From Spirochaetales bacterium (GTDB lineage: Bacteria; Spirochaetota; Spirochaetia; UBA9216), in the NCBI GenBank assembly GCA_016342585.1, contig JAEINK010000012.1:22691-86690 (forward strand): a stretch of DNA of 64,000 nt, given 5' to 3'. Made by a program: the position numbers and the translations under genes. Positions 34,766 to 43,162 of this stretch are shown here, piece after piece; position 1 is the first letter of the stretch, and every line of letters starts with the position of its first letter. Below the pieces are notes generated by a model. The model searched no databases, was not told the DNA's origin, and saw only the letters and a list, made by a program, of their open reading frames with translations.

Positions 34766-35674
34766 GTGAAATCAAAACTCATTGTATTTTTAACTGTTGT
34801 TTTATTGTCTGCTGGATTCATAACGGGGACTCTTTTTGCGAATCCTCAGATTTTTGAGGCGGCAGAGGCTCTTCGAGTTGCCGGGGATCGCCAGGCTGCC
34901 TTTGATCTGCTTGAGGATGGATTAAACTCTGCCGGGAATAATCAGGAGAAGTCCGAATTCTACTGGAGGATGGCCGAGACTTATGTGAATATGGGGGATG
35001 ATCTTGAGGATGCCGGCGGCAGCAAGGCTGCGATTATGGCATTGTTCGAGCAAGGTGAAGCATATGCGGATATGGCCATTCAGGCTGATTCAGGGAATCA
35101 TGTTGCCTACTATATGAAATCCGCCAATGTCGGACGGTGGGGTCAAACCAAAGGGATCGTAAGCAGTCTATTCAAGGCTGGAGACATGAAGGAAGCCTTG
35201 ATCCTGGCAATCAGACAGAAGGAGAACTATTCCAATGCATGGAATGTCCTTTCCATGCTCTATGCTGCTGTTCCGGGCCGGCCGGTCTCTTTTGGTAATA
35301 TTAGTTTTGCCATCTCTTTGAGCCGAATGGCTTACGATTCCCGTGAGGAAGAGGTTCGGGCTGGAGATGAAGAGGACATGGGCGTGGGAATTCGTAAAGA
35401 GTTTGCTCTTCACTTGTGGGACAGGGATTGGTCTGCCTCAAAACGAAGAAGGGAACAGAATAAAATGAAGGATAAATATAATTCGACCCGGGATCTCTTC
35501 GAAAAGCACCTTTATTATGAAGGGGTGGCCACGATTCCCAATATGGATGACAGGGATGAGGCTTTACAGATTATGCGAGAAGTAATTCAGTATCTCCGGG
35601 ATAAACAGGATAAGACCGTAGATGAACGGAAGGACCTGGAGGAACTTACCGAAATCCTTAATGAGTGGACATAA
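34766..35674 (+). CDS. Exported TPR-like helical-repeat protein
   Basis: 302 residues from a GTG start with AAAGGAG six bases upstream. A signal peptide (LIVFLTVVLLSAGFITGTLFA) precedes repeated helix pairs (IFEAAEALRVAGDRQAAFDLLEDGL, KSEFYWRMAETYVNMGDDL, GEAYADMAIQADSGNHVAYYMKSA, MKEALILAIRQKENYSNAWNVLSMLYAAVPG) of TPR character, like periplasmic RMD-type repeat proteins. Probably a periplasmic scaffold; no enzymatic motif. It has its own promoter and terminator. Confidence 0.75.
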   Translation: MKSKLIVFLTVVLLSAGFITGTLFANPQIFEAAEALRVAGDRQAAFDLLEDGLNSAGNNQEKSEFYWRMAETYVNMGDDLEDAGGSKAAIMALFEQGEAYADMAIQADSGNHVAYYMKSANVGRWGQTKGIVSSLFKAGDMKEALILAIRQKENYSNAWNVLSMLYAAVPGRPVSFGNISFAISLSRMAYDSREEEVRAGDEEDMGVGIRKEFALHLWDRDWSASKRRREQNKMKDKYNSTRDLFEKHLYYEGVATIPNMDDRDEALQIMREVIQYLRDKQDKTVDERKDLEELTEILNEWT

Positions 35675-35713
35675 TATATCCGGGAAATAATTTTAGTCTA
35701 TAAAGATTTTATG

Positions 35714-35737
35714 AGCCGCCTGATGAGGCGGCTTTTT
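35714..35737 (+). terminator. Terminator of the helical-repeat protein gene
   Basis: AGCCGCC and GGCGGCT form a 7-bp GC-rich stem with a six-base loop followed by T5. The hairpin also lies downstream of the convergent uxaC gene. Confidence 0.88.
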
Positions 35738-35768
35738 CATATATAATTTTACAAAGCTTTCACAACAG

Positions 35769-37187
35769 TCATCCCTGAAGATCTATCCCGAAATACTCTT
35801 TGGCATTATTAAAACAGATATCCATGATCATCCCGCCCATGAGGTTATAATCTTCCGGAGCTTCACCCTTTTCAATCCAGCCTCCCATGAGGTTTGAAAG
35901 GATCCGTCTGAAATATTCATGTCGGGGGTAGGAAAGGAAGCTGCGACTGTCTGTCAGCATACCTACGAATTTGCTTAAGAGTCCCATATTTGCAAGTGAT
36001 GTCATCTGCCGGATCATTCCGTCCTTCTGATCGTTGAACCACCAGCCACTGCCGAACTGTATTTTTCCGGCTACACTCCCATCCTGAAAACATCCGATCA
36101 TGGTCGCAAGAAGATCGTTATCAGAAGGGTTCAGGTTATAGATAATTGTTCGGGGGAGTTCGCCTGTCATATCAAGACCGTCAAGAAAACGGGCCAGCGG
36201 TCTGGCGGTGTTTCCATCGGTGATTGTGTCAAATCCCGTGTCGGGGCCTAATTTACGGAACATCCTCGTGTTATTATTTCGGAGAGCTCCCAGGTGGAGC
36301 TGCATAACCCAGCCACGCCTTGCATTCATCCTGCCAAGTTCAGTTAAAACATATGTTCTGAATACCACAGCCTCGTTTAGGCTCAGATTTTCGCTCCCAA
36401 GGGCTTTTTTCAATACCTTATCAGCCCCTTCTTTGGTGCTTTCGGCAAACTCGGGGAGGGTGAGGGCATGGTCGGAAAGCCGACAGCCCTGCTCATGAAA
36501 GAAGAGATGACGCCTGTCGAGCGCTTCTATCAGGCTCGAAAGATCCTTTATCTCAATTTCAGCGGCAACGGAGAGTTTTGAAAGGTAGGAGAGATACTCA
36601 TCCCCGGAGTCAATCGCCAGAGCTTTATCCGGCCTGAAAGTTGGCAGAACCTTTATATCAAAACTCATATCCTTCCTGATGTTTGTATGGTGTTCAAGTG
36701 TATCGGCCGGATCATCGGTTGTACAGACTGCCCTTACATCGAACTTTTTCATGATGGAACGGGCCCGGAACTCCTCGGTGTTTAGCAGGCTGCCGCATTT
36801 CTCATAAATTTCATCTGCTGTATTCGAATCTAGTCGTTTACCGGTTATTCCAAAGGTAGTTTTCAACTCAAGGTGGGTCCAGTGGTAAAGGGGATTCCCT
36901 ATCGTAGCCGGTACTGTCCCCGCCCAGGCCCTGAATTTTTCAATGTCCGAGCCATCACCGGTTATAAACTTTTCATCGACTCCGGCAGTTCTCATGGCCC
37001 GCCATTTGTAGTGATCGCCATAGAGCCAGATTCGGCTTAGATTTTCAAAACGGTAATTTTCAGCAATCTGTTCCGGTGGTAAATGGCAGTGATAATCAAA
37101 AATGGGCATTTTGTTGGCATAGTCATGATAAAGGCGCTCGGCTGGCTTTGATTCAAGGAGAAAATTGTCATGAAGAAATTTTTTCAT
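35769..37187 (-). CDS. uxaC: Glucuronate (uronate) isomerase UxaC
   Basis: 472 residues, normal for the family. The N-terminal metal-site motif PIFDYHCHLPPEQIAENYRF and the downstream GDHYKWRAMRTAGV, FDVRAVCTTDDPADTLEHH, MQLHLGALRNNN and GSGWWFNDQKDGM stretches are the hallmarks. It converts D-glucuronate to D-fructuronate and D-galacturonate to D-tagaturonate. It is the last gene of a minus-strand operon after the DeoR regulator and the SDR oxidoreductase, which would take the next step. Confidence 0.95.
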   Translation of the reverse strand: MKKFLHDNFLLESKPAERLYHDYANKMPIFDYHCHLPPEQIAENYRFENLSRIWLYGDHYKWRAMRTAGVDEKFITGDGSDIEKFRAWAGTVPATIGNPLYHWTHLELKTTFGITGKRLDSNTADEIYEKCGSLLNTEEFRARSIMKKFDVRAVCTTDDPADTLEHHTNIRKDMSFDIKVLPTFRPDKALAIDSGDEYLSYLSKLSVAAEIEIKDLSSLIEALDRRHLFFHEQGCRLSDHALTLPEFAESTKEGADKVLKKALGSENLSLNEAVVFRTYVLTELGRMNARRGWVMQLHLGALRNNNTRMFRKLGPDTGFDTITDGNTARPLARFLDGLDMTGELPRTIIYNLNPSDNDLLATMIGCFQDGSVAGKIQFGSGWWFNDQKDGMIRQMTSLANMGLLSKFVGMLTDSRSFLSYPRHEYFRRILSNLMGGWIEKGEAPEDYNLMGGMIMDICFNNAKEYFGIDLQG

Positions 37188-37202
37188 TCTATTTGTTCCT
37201 TT

Positions 37203-38015
37203 TTAAATGTTGTCTACCAGATATCCACCGTCTACCGGCAGGGTAACTCCTGTAACAAATCCTGATGCTTTTTTAGAGGCAAGAAAGACAACGGTTCCAA
37301 AGAGATCCTCTGCCGTTCCGAACCTGTTGTAGGGTGTGTGGTTGATTATTGCTTTTCCCCTTTCAGAGAGTTCGCCCTTCTCAAAATCTGTGTAAAGAAG
37401 ATCCCTGTTCTGATGACCGATGAAGAAGCCGGGGGCAATTCCGTTAACCCTGATCCCGTGGGGGGCAAACTCTTTGGCTGCCCCCATGGTCAGATTGAGA
37501 ACCGCCGCTTTAGCGGCATCGTAGGCCCATACGCCCGAGAGGGGCATGAAAGAGGTAGCAGAGGCCACATTGATTATAGAACCTTCTACCTTATTTTCGA
37601 TCCAGTATTTCGCCATAACCTGGGTTGGAATCATAAGCCCCCCAAGCAGATTCAGTTTTAATACATCCTGAAATACATCCAGGTCCGCCTCAATGAAGGG
37701 GGCTTTCCCTCTGTTTCCTCCGGCACCGTTTATGAGAACACTGGGGGGGCCCACCTCATCTATCACTTTTTGAAGACCCGCTTCGGCAGAACCCTTGTCG
37801 GAAACATCCACCTTGAAGGCGAAGATCCTGTCGGCTGCTCCTGTTTTTTGTGCGAGCTTTGATGCTATCTCTTCAAGGGGAACTGTTTTTCCCCGGGACC
37901 AAATGACAAGTTTCGCTCCGGCGTTTAAAAGGGCTTCCCCGAAGGCCAGACCGATTGTTCCTGTGCCACCTGTCATAAGGATAATTTCATCTGTAAGATT
38001 GAAAAGGTTGTTCAT
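37203..38015 (-). CDS. uxuB: SDR-type D-mannonate oxidoreductase (fructuronate reductase), UxuB-like
   Basis: 270 residues of the classical SDR fold: MTGGTGTIGLAFGEAL, LINGAGGNRGKAP, ASATSFMPLSGVWAYDAAKAAVLNL (YxxxK), GIAPGFFIGHQNRDLL and PVDGGYLVDNI. The SDR-class fructuronate reductases of Bacillus-type pathways have this length and pattern, and the gene lies 15 bases upstream of uxaC. NADH-dependent reduction of D-fructuronate to D-mannonate is therefore the best call. The related gluconate 5-dehydrogenase activity is the main alternative. Confidence 0.82.
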   Translation of the reverse strand: MNNLFNLTDEIILMTGGTGTIGLAFGEALLNAGAKLVIWSRGKTVPLEEIASKLAQKTGAADRIFAFKVDVSDKGSAEAGLQKVIDEVGPPSVLINGAGGNRGKAPFIEADLDVFQDVLKLNLLGGLMIPTQVMAKYWIENKVEGSIINVASATSFMPLSGVWAYDAAKAAVLNLTMGAAKEFAPHGIRVNGIAPGFFIGHQNRDLLYTDFEKGELSERGKAIINHTPYNRFGTAEDLFGTVVFLASKKASGFVTGVTLPVDGGYLVDNI

Positions 38016-38055
38016 TATTTTCTCCTGCTCTTTGATGTTTTGTCATGCCAATATG

Positions 38056-38808
38056 TTATGCGAAGAGGACCTCAATTCCCAGCTTGTTTAAGGTTTCACC
38101 ATCCTTGAATCCCGAATCTGTTATCAGCACATCCACTTCGTTGGCTCTGGCAAAGACGGAAAATGCGGTCTTTTCATATTTACTGCTGTCTGCCATGATC
38201 ACCCGCCTTTTGGAAACCTGAATAACCTGAGCTTTCAGCTGGGATTCCATGATATTCTGTGCCGAGAAGATGCCTCTGGATAGAAAGCCTGTGGCCCCAA
38301 TGAAACAGGTCTCTATCTGAAAGTTTTTAAGCGCCTCCATGGGAAGGGGACCTAAAAATGATCCCGCCTCTTTCCGGTAGTTCCCGCCAAGGCAAACCAG
38401 TGAGATTCCCGGCTCTTCTGCCAGGGTGTTCATCACATCAATGGAGTTGGTGATTATCCGGAGAGACATATTTTTTATCACCCCTGCCAGGGCGAGACTT
38501 GTTGATCCGGAATCAAGGTAGATTGTGTCCCCCTCCCTGATGAGTGATTTTGCCTTCTCTCCAATACTCTGCTTCTCATTTGTATTTGTCTTTTTTCTCG
38601 TATTGATGGTAGAGAGGGCCCTTGTATCTTCGGCCAGCCTGGCACTTCCATGGGAGCGTATGACGTAACCCATCTCTTCCAGAAGAGTCAGATCTTTTCT
38701 GATGGTAACTTCCGATACTCCCAGTCTGGATGTGAGCTCCGGAACGGTAATTGTTCTTAATTTTGTGAGTATCTCAAGAATCTCTTCATGTCTTGGAATA
38801 TGTTTCAT
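38056..38808 (-). CDS. DeoR/GlpR-family sugar regulator
   Basis: 250 residues from the ATG at 38808, which has AAAGGAA upstream and gives the canonical N-terminus (MKHIPRHEEILEILTKLRTITVPELTSRLGVSEVTIRKDLTLLEEMGYVIR-type HTH). The effector domain shows GDTIYLDSGSTSLALA, ITNSIDVMNTL, CLGGNYRKEAGSFLGP and the ADSSKYEK C-terminal phosphosugar motif. It is the first gene of the operon with uxuB and uxaC and probably represses it. An effector such as a phosphorylated hexonate is inferred. Confidence 0.88.
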   Translation of the reverse strand: MKHIPRHEEILEILTKLRTITVPELTSRLGVSEVTIRKDLTLLEEMGYVIRSHGSARLAEDTRALSTINTRKKTNTNEKQSIGEKAKSLIREGDTIYLDSGSTSLALAGVIKNMSLRIITNSIDVMNTLAEEPGISLVCLGGNYRKEAGSFLGPLPMEALKNFQIETCFIGATGFLSRGIFSAQNIMESQLKAQVIQVSKRRVIMADSSKYEKTAFSVFARANEVDVLITDSGFKDGETLNKLGIEVLFA

Positions 38809-38831
38809 GCTTTCGTTTCCTTTGGAAATAC

Positions 38832-38860
38832 AGAATATAACCAAAGTTAAAAATTGTCAA
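38832..38860 (-). promoter_or_regulatory. Promoter of the deoR-uxuB-uxaC operon
   Basis: On the minus strand TTGACA (38860-38855), 17 bases, TATTCT (38837-38832), 24 bases before the deoR start at 38808. Confidence 0.7.
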
Positions 38861-38909
38861 TAAAAGGACTCAAAATCAAAATATGCTTTAAAAAGGTGAA
38901 ATATTGGTA

Positions 38910-38950
38910 TTGACGGGGTGGTTTTTAATATTCTACAATTTCATATTGTA
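38910..38950 (+). promoter_or_regulatory. Promoter with overlapping inverted repeat for the LarA-like/gnd operon
   Basis: TTGACG (38910-38915), 18 bases, TACAAT (38934-38939). The -10 is also the left arm of TACAAT-TTCAT-ATTGTA (38934-38950). A repressor bound there, perhaps the neighbouring DeoR protein, would block both promoter melting and escape. Confidence 0.6.
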
Positions 38951-39001
38951 ATGAAAAACAAAGCTAAAGAAAATATTATTATCTTGTAAGGCGGATTTCT
39001 T

Positions 39002-40276
39002 ATGTTATGGATTCAGAAGGGTGGTCCGGATGTTGATATTTCGGCTGACGAGCTCAAACGGGAAGTGAATACGCTGCTGACGAAACTGGGTAAAAGGGAA
39101 AAGGTTCTGGCAATCCCCCCGGATATAACCCGATTTCACAGTCGGGCCGGTGAAATTACCGCTATGTTATATGGCTATTATGGTGAGCGACTCTCCGATG
39201 TTCTTCCTGCCCTGGGTACCCATGTCCCCATGACGGCCGAAGAGAAAGCCAAAATGTTTCCCGGGATTCCTGATAAATTGTTTCATGAGCATGACTGGCG
39301 CAATGATCCAGTGCGGGTTGGTGTTGTACCGGAGGCATTCGTCCGGGGAGTCTCCCATGGGGCGGTGGATTTTTCTGTTCCCATGGAGGTCAACCGACTC
39401 CTCCTTGAAGGAGGGCATGATTTGATCCTCTCTATCGGGCAGGTTGTTCCTCATGAGGTCATCGGTATGGCAAACCACAACAAAAATATTTTTGTGGGGA
39501 CCGGTGGTGCTGAGTGTATCAATAAAAGCCACTTCCTAGGTGCTGCCTATGGTATGGAGCGGATCATGGGGCGAGCCGATACACCAGTCAGGAGGGTCCT
39601 TGATTATAGCTCAGAGAACTTTATTGCCGACATGCCAATCGTATATATTCTTACCGTGATCGGACCCGATAGGACGGGCAGGCAGGTTCTTCGCGGTCTT
39701 TTTGCCGGTGATGACAGGGCCTGTTTTCAGGCTGCGGCTGAGTTGTCATTGGAAGTAAATTTTAATATGCTGGAAGAGGCCCCTTCGAAGATGGTTGTCT
39801 ATCTTGACCCGGAAGAGTTTCGATCAACCTGGCTTGGGAATAAATCGATCTATCGAACGAGGATGGCCCTGGCCGATGGCGGTGAGTTGCTCGTTCTGGC
39901 GCCGGGGGTGGTTGAATTTGGTGAAGATCCGGAGATCGACAGGCTGATCAGAAAATATGGATATATAGGCCGGGAGAAAATCCTTGAGTTGGTTAAAACC
40001 GAGGATGAACTTAAAGAAAACCTAAGTGCTGCGGCCCATCTGATACATGGCTCTTCTGATGGCAGATTCAAGATCACCTACTGCACAGATAGTCTGTCAA
40101 AAGATGAGGTTGAAAGTGCCGGGTTTCAATGGGAAGATCTTGAAAATGTGATGAAAAAGTACGATCCTTCGGTTATGAAGGATGGATGGAATACCCTGAA
40201 GGATGGAGAGAGAGTATACTATATTTCCAATCCAGCCCTGGGGCTTTGGGCCTGCCGGTCCAGATTTGAAGAATAA
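39002..40276 (+). CDS. LarA-superfamily protein, candidate hexonate (mannonate/gluconate) 2-epimerase
   Basis: 424 residues. Lactate-racemase cofactor residues are conserved at the right spacing: D41/R44 (PPDITRFHSR), H74 (LGTHVPM), H151 (VVPHEV), K161 (NHNKN) and H177 (NKSHFLG), with H-K 10 and K-H 16 residues apart. The usual GYSGGxK segment is GMANHNK, marking a distinct subfamily. It is 20 bases upstream of gnd and divergent from the uxaC operon. This supports epimerisation of D-mannonate to D-gluconate, though other hydroxyacids remain possible. Ni-pincer cofactor genes are not in the window. Confidence 0.78.
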   Translation: MLWIQKGGPDVDISADELKREVNTLLTKLGKREKVLAIPPDITRFHSRAGEITAMLYGYYGERLSDVLPALGTHVPMTAEEKAKMFPGIPDKLFHEHDWRNDPVRVGVVPEAFVRGVSHGAVDFSVPMEVNRLLLEGGHDLILSIGQVVPHEVIGMANHNKNIFVGTGGAECINKSHFLGAAYGMERIMGRADTPVRRVLDYSSENFIADMPIVYILTVIGPDRTGRQVLRGLFAGDDRACFQAAAELSLEVNFNMLEEAPSKMVVYLDPEEFRSTWLGNKSIYRTRMALADGGELLVLAPGVVEFGEDPEIDRLIRKYGYIGREKILELVKTEDELKENLSAAAHLIHGSSDGRFKITYCTDSLSKDEVESAGFQWEDLENVMKKYDPSVMKDGWNTLKDGERVYYISNPALGLWACRSRFEE

Positions 40277-40296
40277 GGTAATTTAAGGAGCGTGTA

Positions 40297-41754
40297 ATGA
40301 ACAATAAAGCAGATATAGGATTGATCGGACTTGCTGTCATGGGTCAGAATCTGGTCCTCAATATGAATGATCATGGTTACTCTGTTGCTGTACATAACAG
40401 GTCGACAGAAAGGCTCGATGCCTTTATTAAAGGACCAGCCTCTGGTCGGGAAACGATTATAAGATCCGAAACCCTGGAAGAACTGGTGGATAGTTTGACT
40501 TCTCCCCGAAAGATCATGCTCATGGTCAAGGCTGGCGAGGTTGTCGACCTCTTTATAGAAAAACTTCTTCCCCTCCTGGATAAGGGGGATATAATCATTG
40601 ATGGTGGAAATTCTCATTTTCCGGATACTGAAAGGCGTGTTGCCCGGCTTAAAGGAGAGGGCATCCTCTATGTGGGAACCGGGGTTTCCGGGGGTGAGGA
40701 GGGGGCCCGGCGGGGTCCGTCCATCATGCCTGGCGGCTGTTCAGAAGCCTGGCCTTATGTGAAGGATATTTTTCAGGATATCTCTGCCAAGACTGATAAT
40801 GGTGAGGCCTGCTGTGACTGGGTGGGGGATAATGGTGCCGGTCATTATGTAAAAATGGTGCATAATGGGATTGAATATGGGGATATGCAGCTTATAACCG
40901 AAGCCTATCATCTTATGAAATCGGGTCTTGGTTTTGATGCGGACAGGATGCATCAGGTTTTCGACGGATGGAATAAGGGGCCTCTGGACTCCTACCTTAT
41001 AGAGATCACCCGGGATATCATGGCTTTTCGGGATGAGGCTGGTGAACCCCTTGTTGAAAAAATCCTCGATACGGCCGGCCAGAAGGGGACTGGTAAGTGG
41101 ACGGGTGTGAGCGCCCTGGATTTGGGGATGCCTGTAACCCTGATAGGAGAAGCTGTCTTTTCACGGTGCCTTTCCGCCCTGAAGGATGAAAGGCTTAAGG
41201 CTTCCGCGATCATTTCCGGTCCGGATCCCCTCTTTTCCGGTGACAGTGACGGTTTTGTGGAAGATCTGGAAAAGGCCCTCCTGGCTTCGAAGATTGTCTC
41301 TTATGCACAAGGGTTTATGTTAATGCGTGAGGCCGCAAAAGAGTATGGGTGGACCTTGAACTATGGTGGTGTTGCCCTCATGTGGCGGGGGGGGTGTATT
41401 ATCCGTTCTGCCTTTCTGGGGAAAATAAAAGAGGCCTATGACAAGAATCCCGAGCTGGATAACCTTCTCCTGGATGATTATTTTAAAACCGTAATCGAAG
41501 AGGCTCAAGGCGCATGGCGCCGGGTTGTCGCCGGAGCGGTAAAGATGGGGATTCCCGTACCAGCCATGTCCACAGCTCTCTCTTTCTTTGACGGTTACAG
41601 GTGCGGCCGTCTTCCTGCAAATCTTCTTCAGGCTCAGAGGGATTATTTTGGGGCTCATACCTATGAAAGGGTCGATAAACCCAGGGGGGAGTTTTTTCAT
41701 ACCAACTGGACGGGAACGGGCGGGGATGTTTCCTCTTCTACCTATAATGTTTAA
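40297..41754 (+). CDS. gnd: 6-phosphogluconate dehydrogenase, decarboxylating
   Basis: 485 residues, full length. NADP-site motif IGLIGLAVMGQNLVLNM, then MLMVKAGEVVD, IIDGGNSHFPDTERR, GTGVSGGEEGARRGPSIMPGG, the catalytic GAGHYVKMVHNGIEYGDMQLI, and the C-terminal HTNWTGTGG. It makes ribulose 5-phosphate, CO2 and NADPH from 6-phosphogluconate. It is co-transcribed with the LarA-like protein, which is the strongest clue that the latter yields gluconate. No gluconate kinase gene is visible in the window. A structured sequence, not a classic terminator, follows the stop. Confidence 0.96.
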   Translation: MNNKADIGLIGLAVMGQNLVLNMNDHGYSVAVHNRSTERLDAFIKGPASGRETIIRSETLEELVDSLTSPRKIMLMVKAGEVVDLFIEKLLPLLDKGDIIIDGGNSHFPDTERRVARLKGEGILYVGTGVSGGEEGARRGPSIMPGGCSEAWPYVKDIFQDISAKTDNGEACCDWVGDNGAGHYVKMVHNGIEYGDMQLITEAYHLMKSGLGFDADRMHQVFDGWNKGPLDSYLIEITRDIMAFRDEAGEPLVEKILDTAGQKGTGKWTGVSALDLGMPVTLIGEAVFSRCLSALKDERLKASAIISGPDPLFSGDSDGFVEDLEKALLASKIVSYAQGFMLMREAAKEYGWTLNYGGVALMWRGGCIIRSAFLGKIKEAYDKNPELDNLLLDDYFKTVIEEAQGAWRRVVAGAVKMGIPVPAMSTALSFFDGYRCGRLPANLLQAQRDYFGAHTYERVDKPRGEFFHTNWTGTGGDVSSSTYNV

Positions 41755-41760
41755 ACAGTC

Positions 41761-41870
41761 CCCCAAAGCTTGCTGATTTCGTATTTAAGGTGTGATCATA
41801 TTTAAAATTACACCATATGTCGTTTCGTCTGTTATATAGCAACGAGCTTTGGGGTACTCAGGCTAGCCTG
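41761..41870 (+). other. Structured intergenic region after gnd
   Basis: CCCCAAAGCT (41761-41770) pairs with AGCTTTGGGG (41845-41854), TGCT with AGCA inside it, and GGTGT (41789-41793) with ACACC (41810-41814). A perfect 12-bp palindrome CAGGCTAGCCTG follows at 41859-41870. There is no long T run directly after the outer stem. It could be a 3' UTR stabilising fold or a small RNA. Confidence 0.5.
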
Positions 41871-41916
41871 TATTATAAATAGTATGTATTAAAAAAAATT
41901 GTCTGTCAGGTTTTTA

Positions 41917-42990
41917 TTATCGCTTAACCCGGGCATCTCCTTCCCAGATTGACCATATCTGATCCTCGTTGGCCGGCTGGGCGAAATCGGTCAGCATACT
42001 GACCGCCAGTGCTCCTGTTGCCCATCCGAACTGAACCCACTCTTCAGCTGTCCAATCTTTCAGTACCGCATAGAGAAGGCCTCCCACAAATCCGTCGCCG
42101 CCGCCGATCCTGTCCAGGACGCGGATCTCTTTTGGGGATACGATATGCCAGTCATCTTTTGTTGATAGAAGCGCTCCCCAAAGGTGGGCATTGGCGTTTA
42201 TAACTTCACGGAGGGTTGTGGCGAAGATTTCCGCCTTGGGAAATCTTTTTCGTCCCTGGTTTATCATCTCTTTAAAACTATCAATCTTGTCACTTAAGTC
42301 GTTTCCACCTGCTTCCGGCCCCTTAAGGCCCAGACATAATTGGAAATCCTCCTCATTCCCCACGAGAATATCTGCATTTTCAGCAATCTCCGTAAATATG
42401 GTATGGAGTTCTTCCTGTCTGTTTTGCCAGAAGGAGGCACGATGGTTTAGGTCGAAGGATATTCTTGTATTATTTCTGGCGGCTGCCCTGGCGATTTCCA
42501 GGCAGAATCGTCCTGTCTCCGGGGAGAGGGCTGCGTTCAATCCAGATATGTGAACAATTTGTACACCCTCATCATTGAAGATCCTCTCCAGATCAAAATC
42601 CTCAACGTTTAAGAGTCTTCCCACTTCACCGGCCCTGTCATTATGGACCAGAGGTCCCCGTACCCCAAAACCGCTGTCTGCCAGATTAAACTGGTGTCTA
42701 TTCCCCCAGGGGCCTCCCTGTTCAATTTCCGGCCCTTCATAATCCATATGTCTGCTTGCCAGATCGTCCTTTATCATTCTGGCAATGGGACTCTCCTTTA
42801 CAAAGGCTGTCAGGACCTTCACCGGCAGGCCCAGGAAGGAGGCTACACTTAAAACGTTAGTTTCGGCACTGGTTACTTCCATGCGGAATGATTTACTGGT
42901 GTGGAAGGGTTGTCCGTTTTCCGGGGTCAGCCTCACACCCATGCTGGTTGGTGTTAATAGAGCATATTTAGAGTTTTTTCTTAGTTCCAT
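41917..42990 (-). CDS. kdgK: PfkB-family kinase, 2-keto-3-deoxygluconate kinase-like
   Basis: 357 residues. The PfkB anion-hole motif appears as DRIGGGDGFVGGLLYAVL near residue 295, the R-I-G-G-G-D variant common in KDG kinases. The N-terminal substrate-lid region (TSAETNVLSVASFLGLPVKVLTAF) and ISFDLNHRASFW are also typical. It would phosphorylate KDG to KDPG, completing the classical glucuronate route; mannonate dehydratase (uxuA) and KDPG aldolase are not in the window. A TTGACA lies upstream on the minus strand. A hexonate kinase function cannot be excluded. Confidence 0.78.
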   Translation of the reverse strand: MELRKNSKYALLTPTSMGVRLTPENGQPFHTSKSFRMEVTSAETNVLSVASFLGLPVKVLTAFVKESPIARMIKDDLASRHMDYEGPEIEQGGPWGNRHQFNLADSGFGVRGPLVHNDRAGEVGRLLNVEDFDLERIFNDEGVQIVHISGLNAALSPETGRFCLEIARAAARNNTRISFDLNHRASFWQNRQEELHTIFTEIAENADILVGNEEDFQLCLGLKGPEAGGNDLSDKIDSFKEMINQGRKRFPKAEIFATTLREVINANAHLWGALLSTKDDWHIVSPKEIRVLDRIGGGDGFVGGLLYAVLKDWTAEEWVQFGWATGALAVSMLTDFAQPANEDQIWSIWEGDARVKR

Positions 42991-43088
42991 GACGAACTCC
43001 TCTCTCTGTTGATTGTTTATTTCTTTAACTTACGAAAAACACAATAATACGAAACTAAAAAAATGTCAAATTAGGTTTTTATCAAATT

Positions 43089-43122
43089 TTAAAAACCCTG
43101 AAGAGAGTATTTCTATTCAGGG
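43089..43122 (-). terminator. Terminator of the ferritin-like gene
   Basis: On the minus strand CCCTGAA (43122-43116) and TTCAGGG (43102-43096) form a stem with a 13-base loop, followed by T5. Confidence 0.82.
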
Positions 43123-43162
43123 CTTTTATAAAATCAAACTGATTTGAGAGACGGCTGGAAGC

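Noticed and set aside
43015..43088. Two TACGAAA direct repeats upstream of the KDG-kinase-like gene as an operator
   Set aside because: The copies are only 7 bases in AT-rich DNA and likely by chance.
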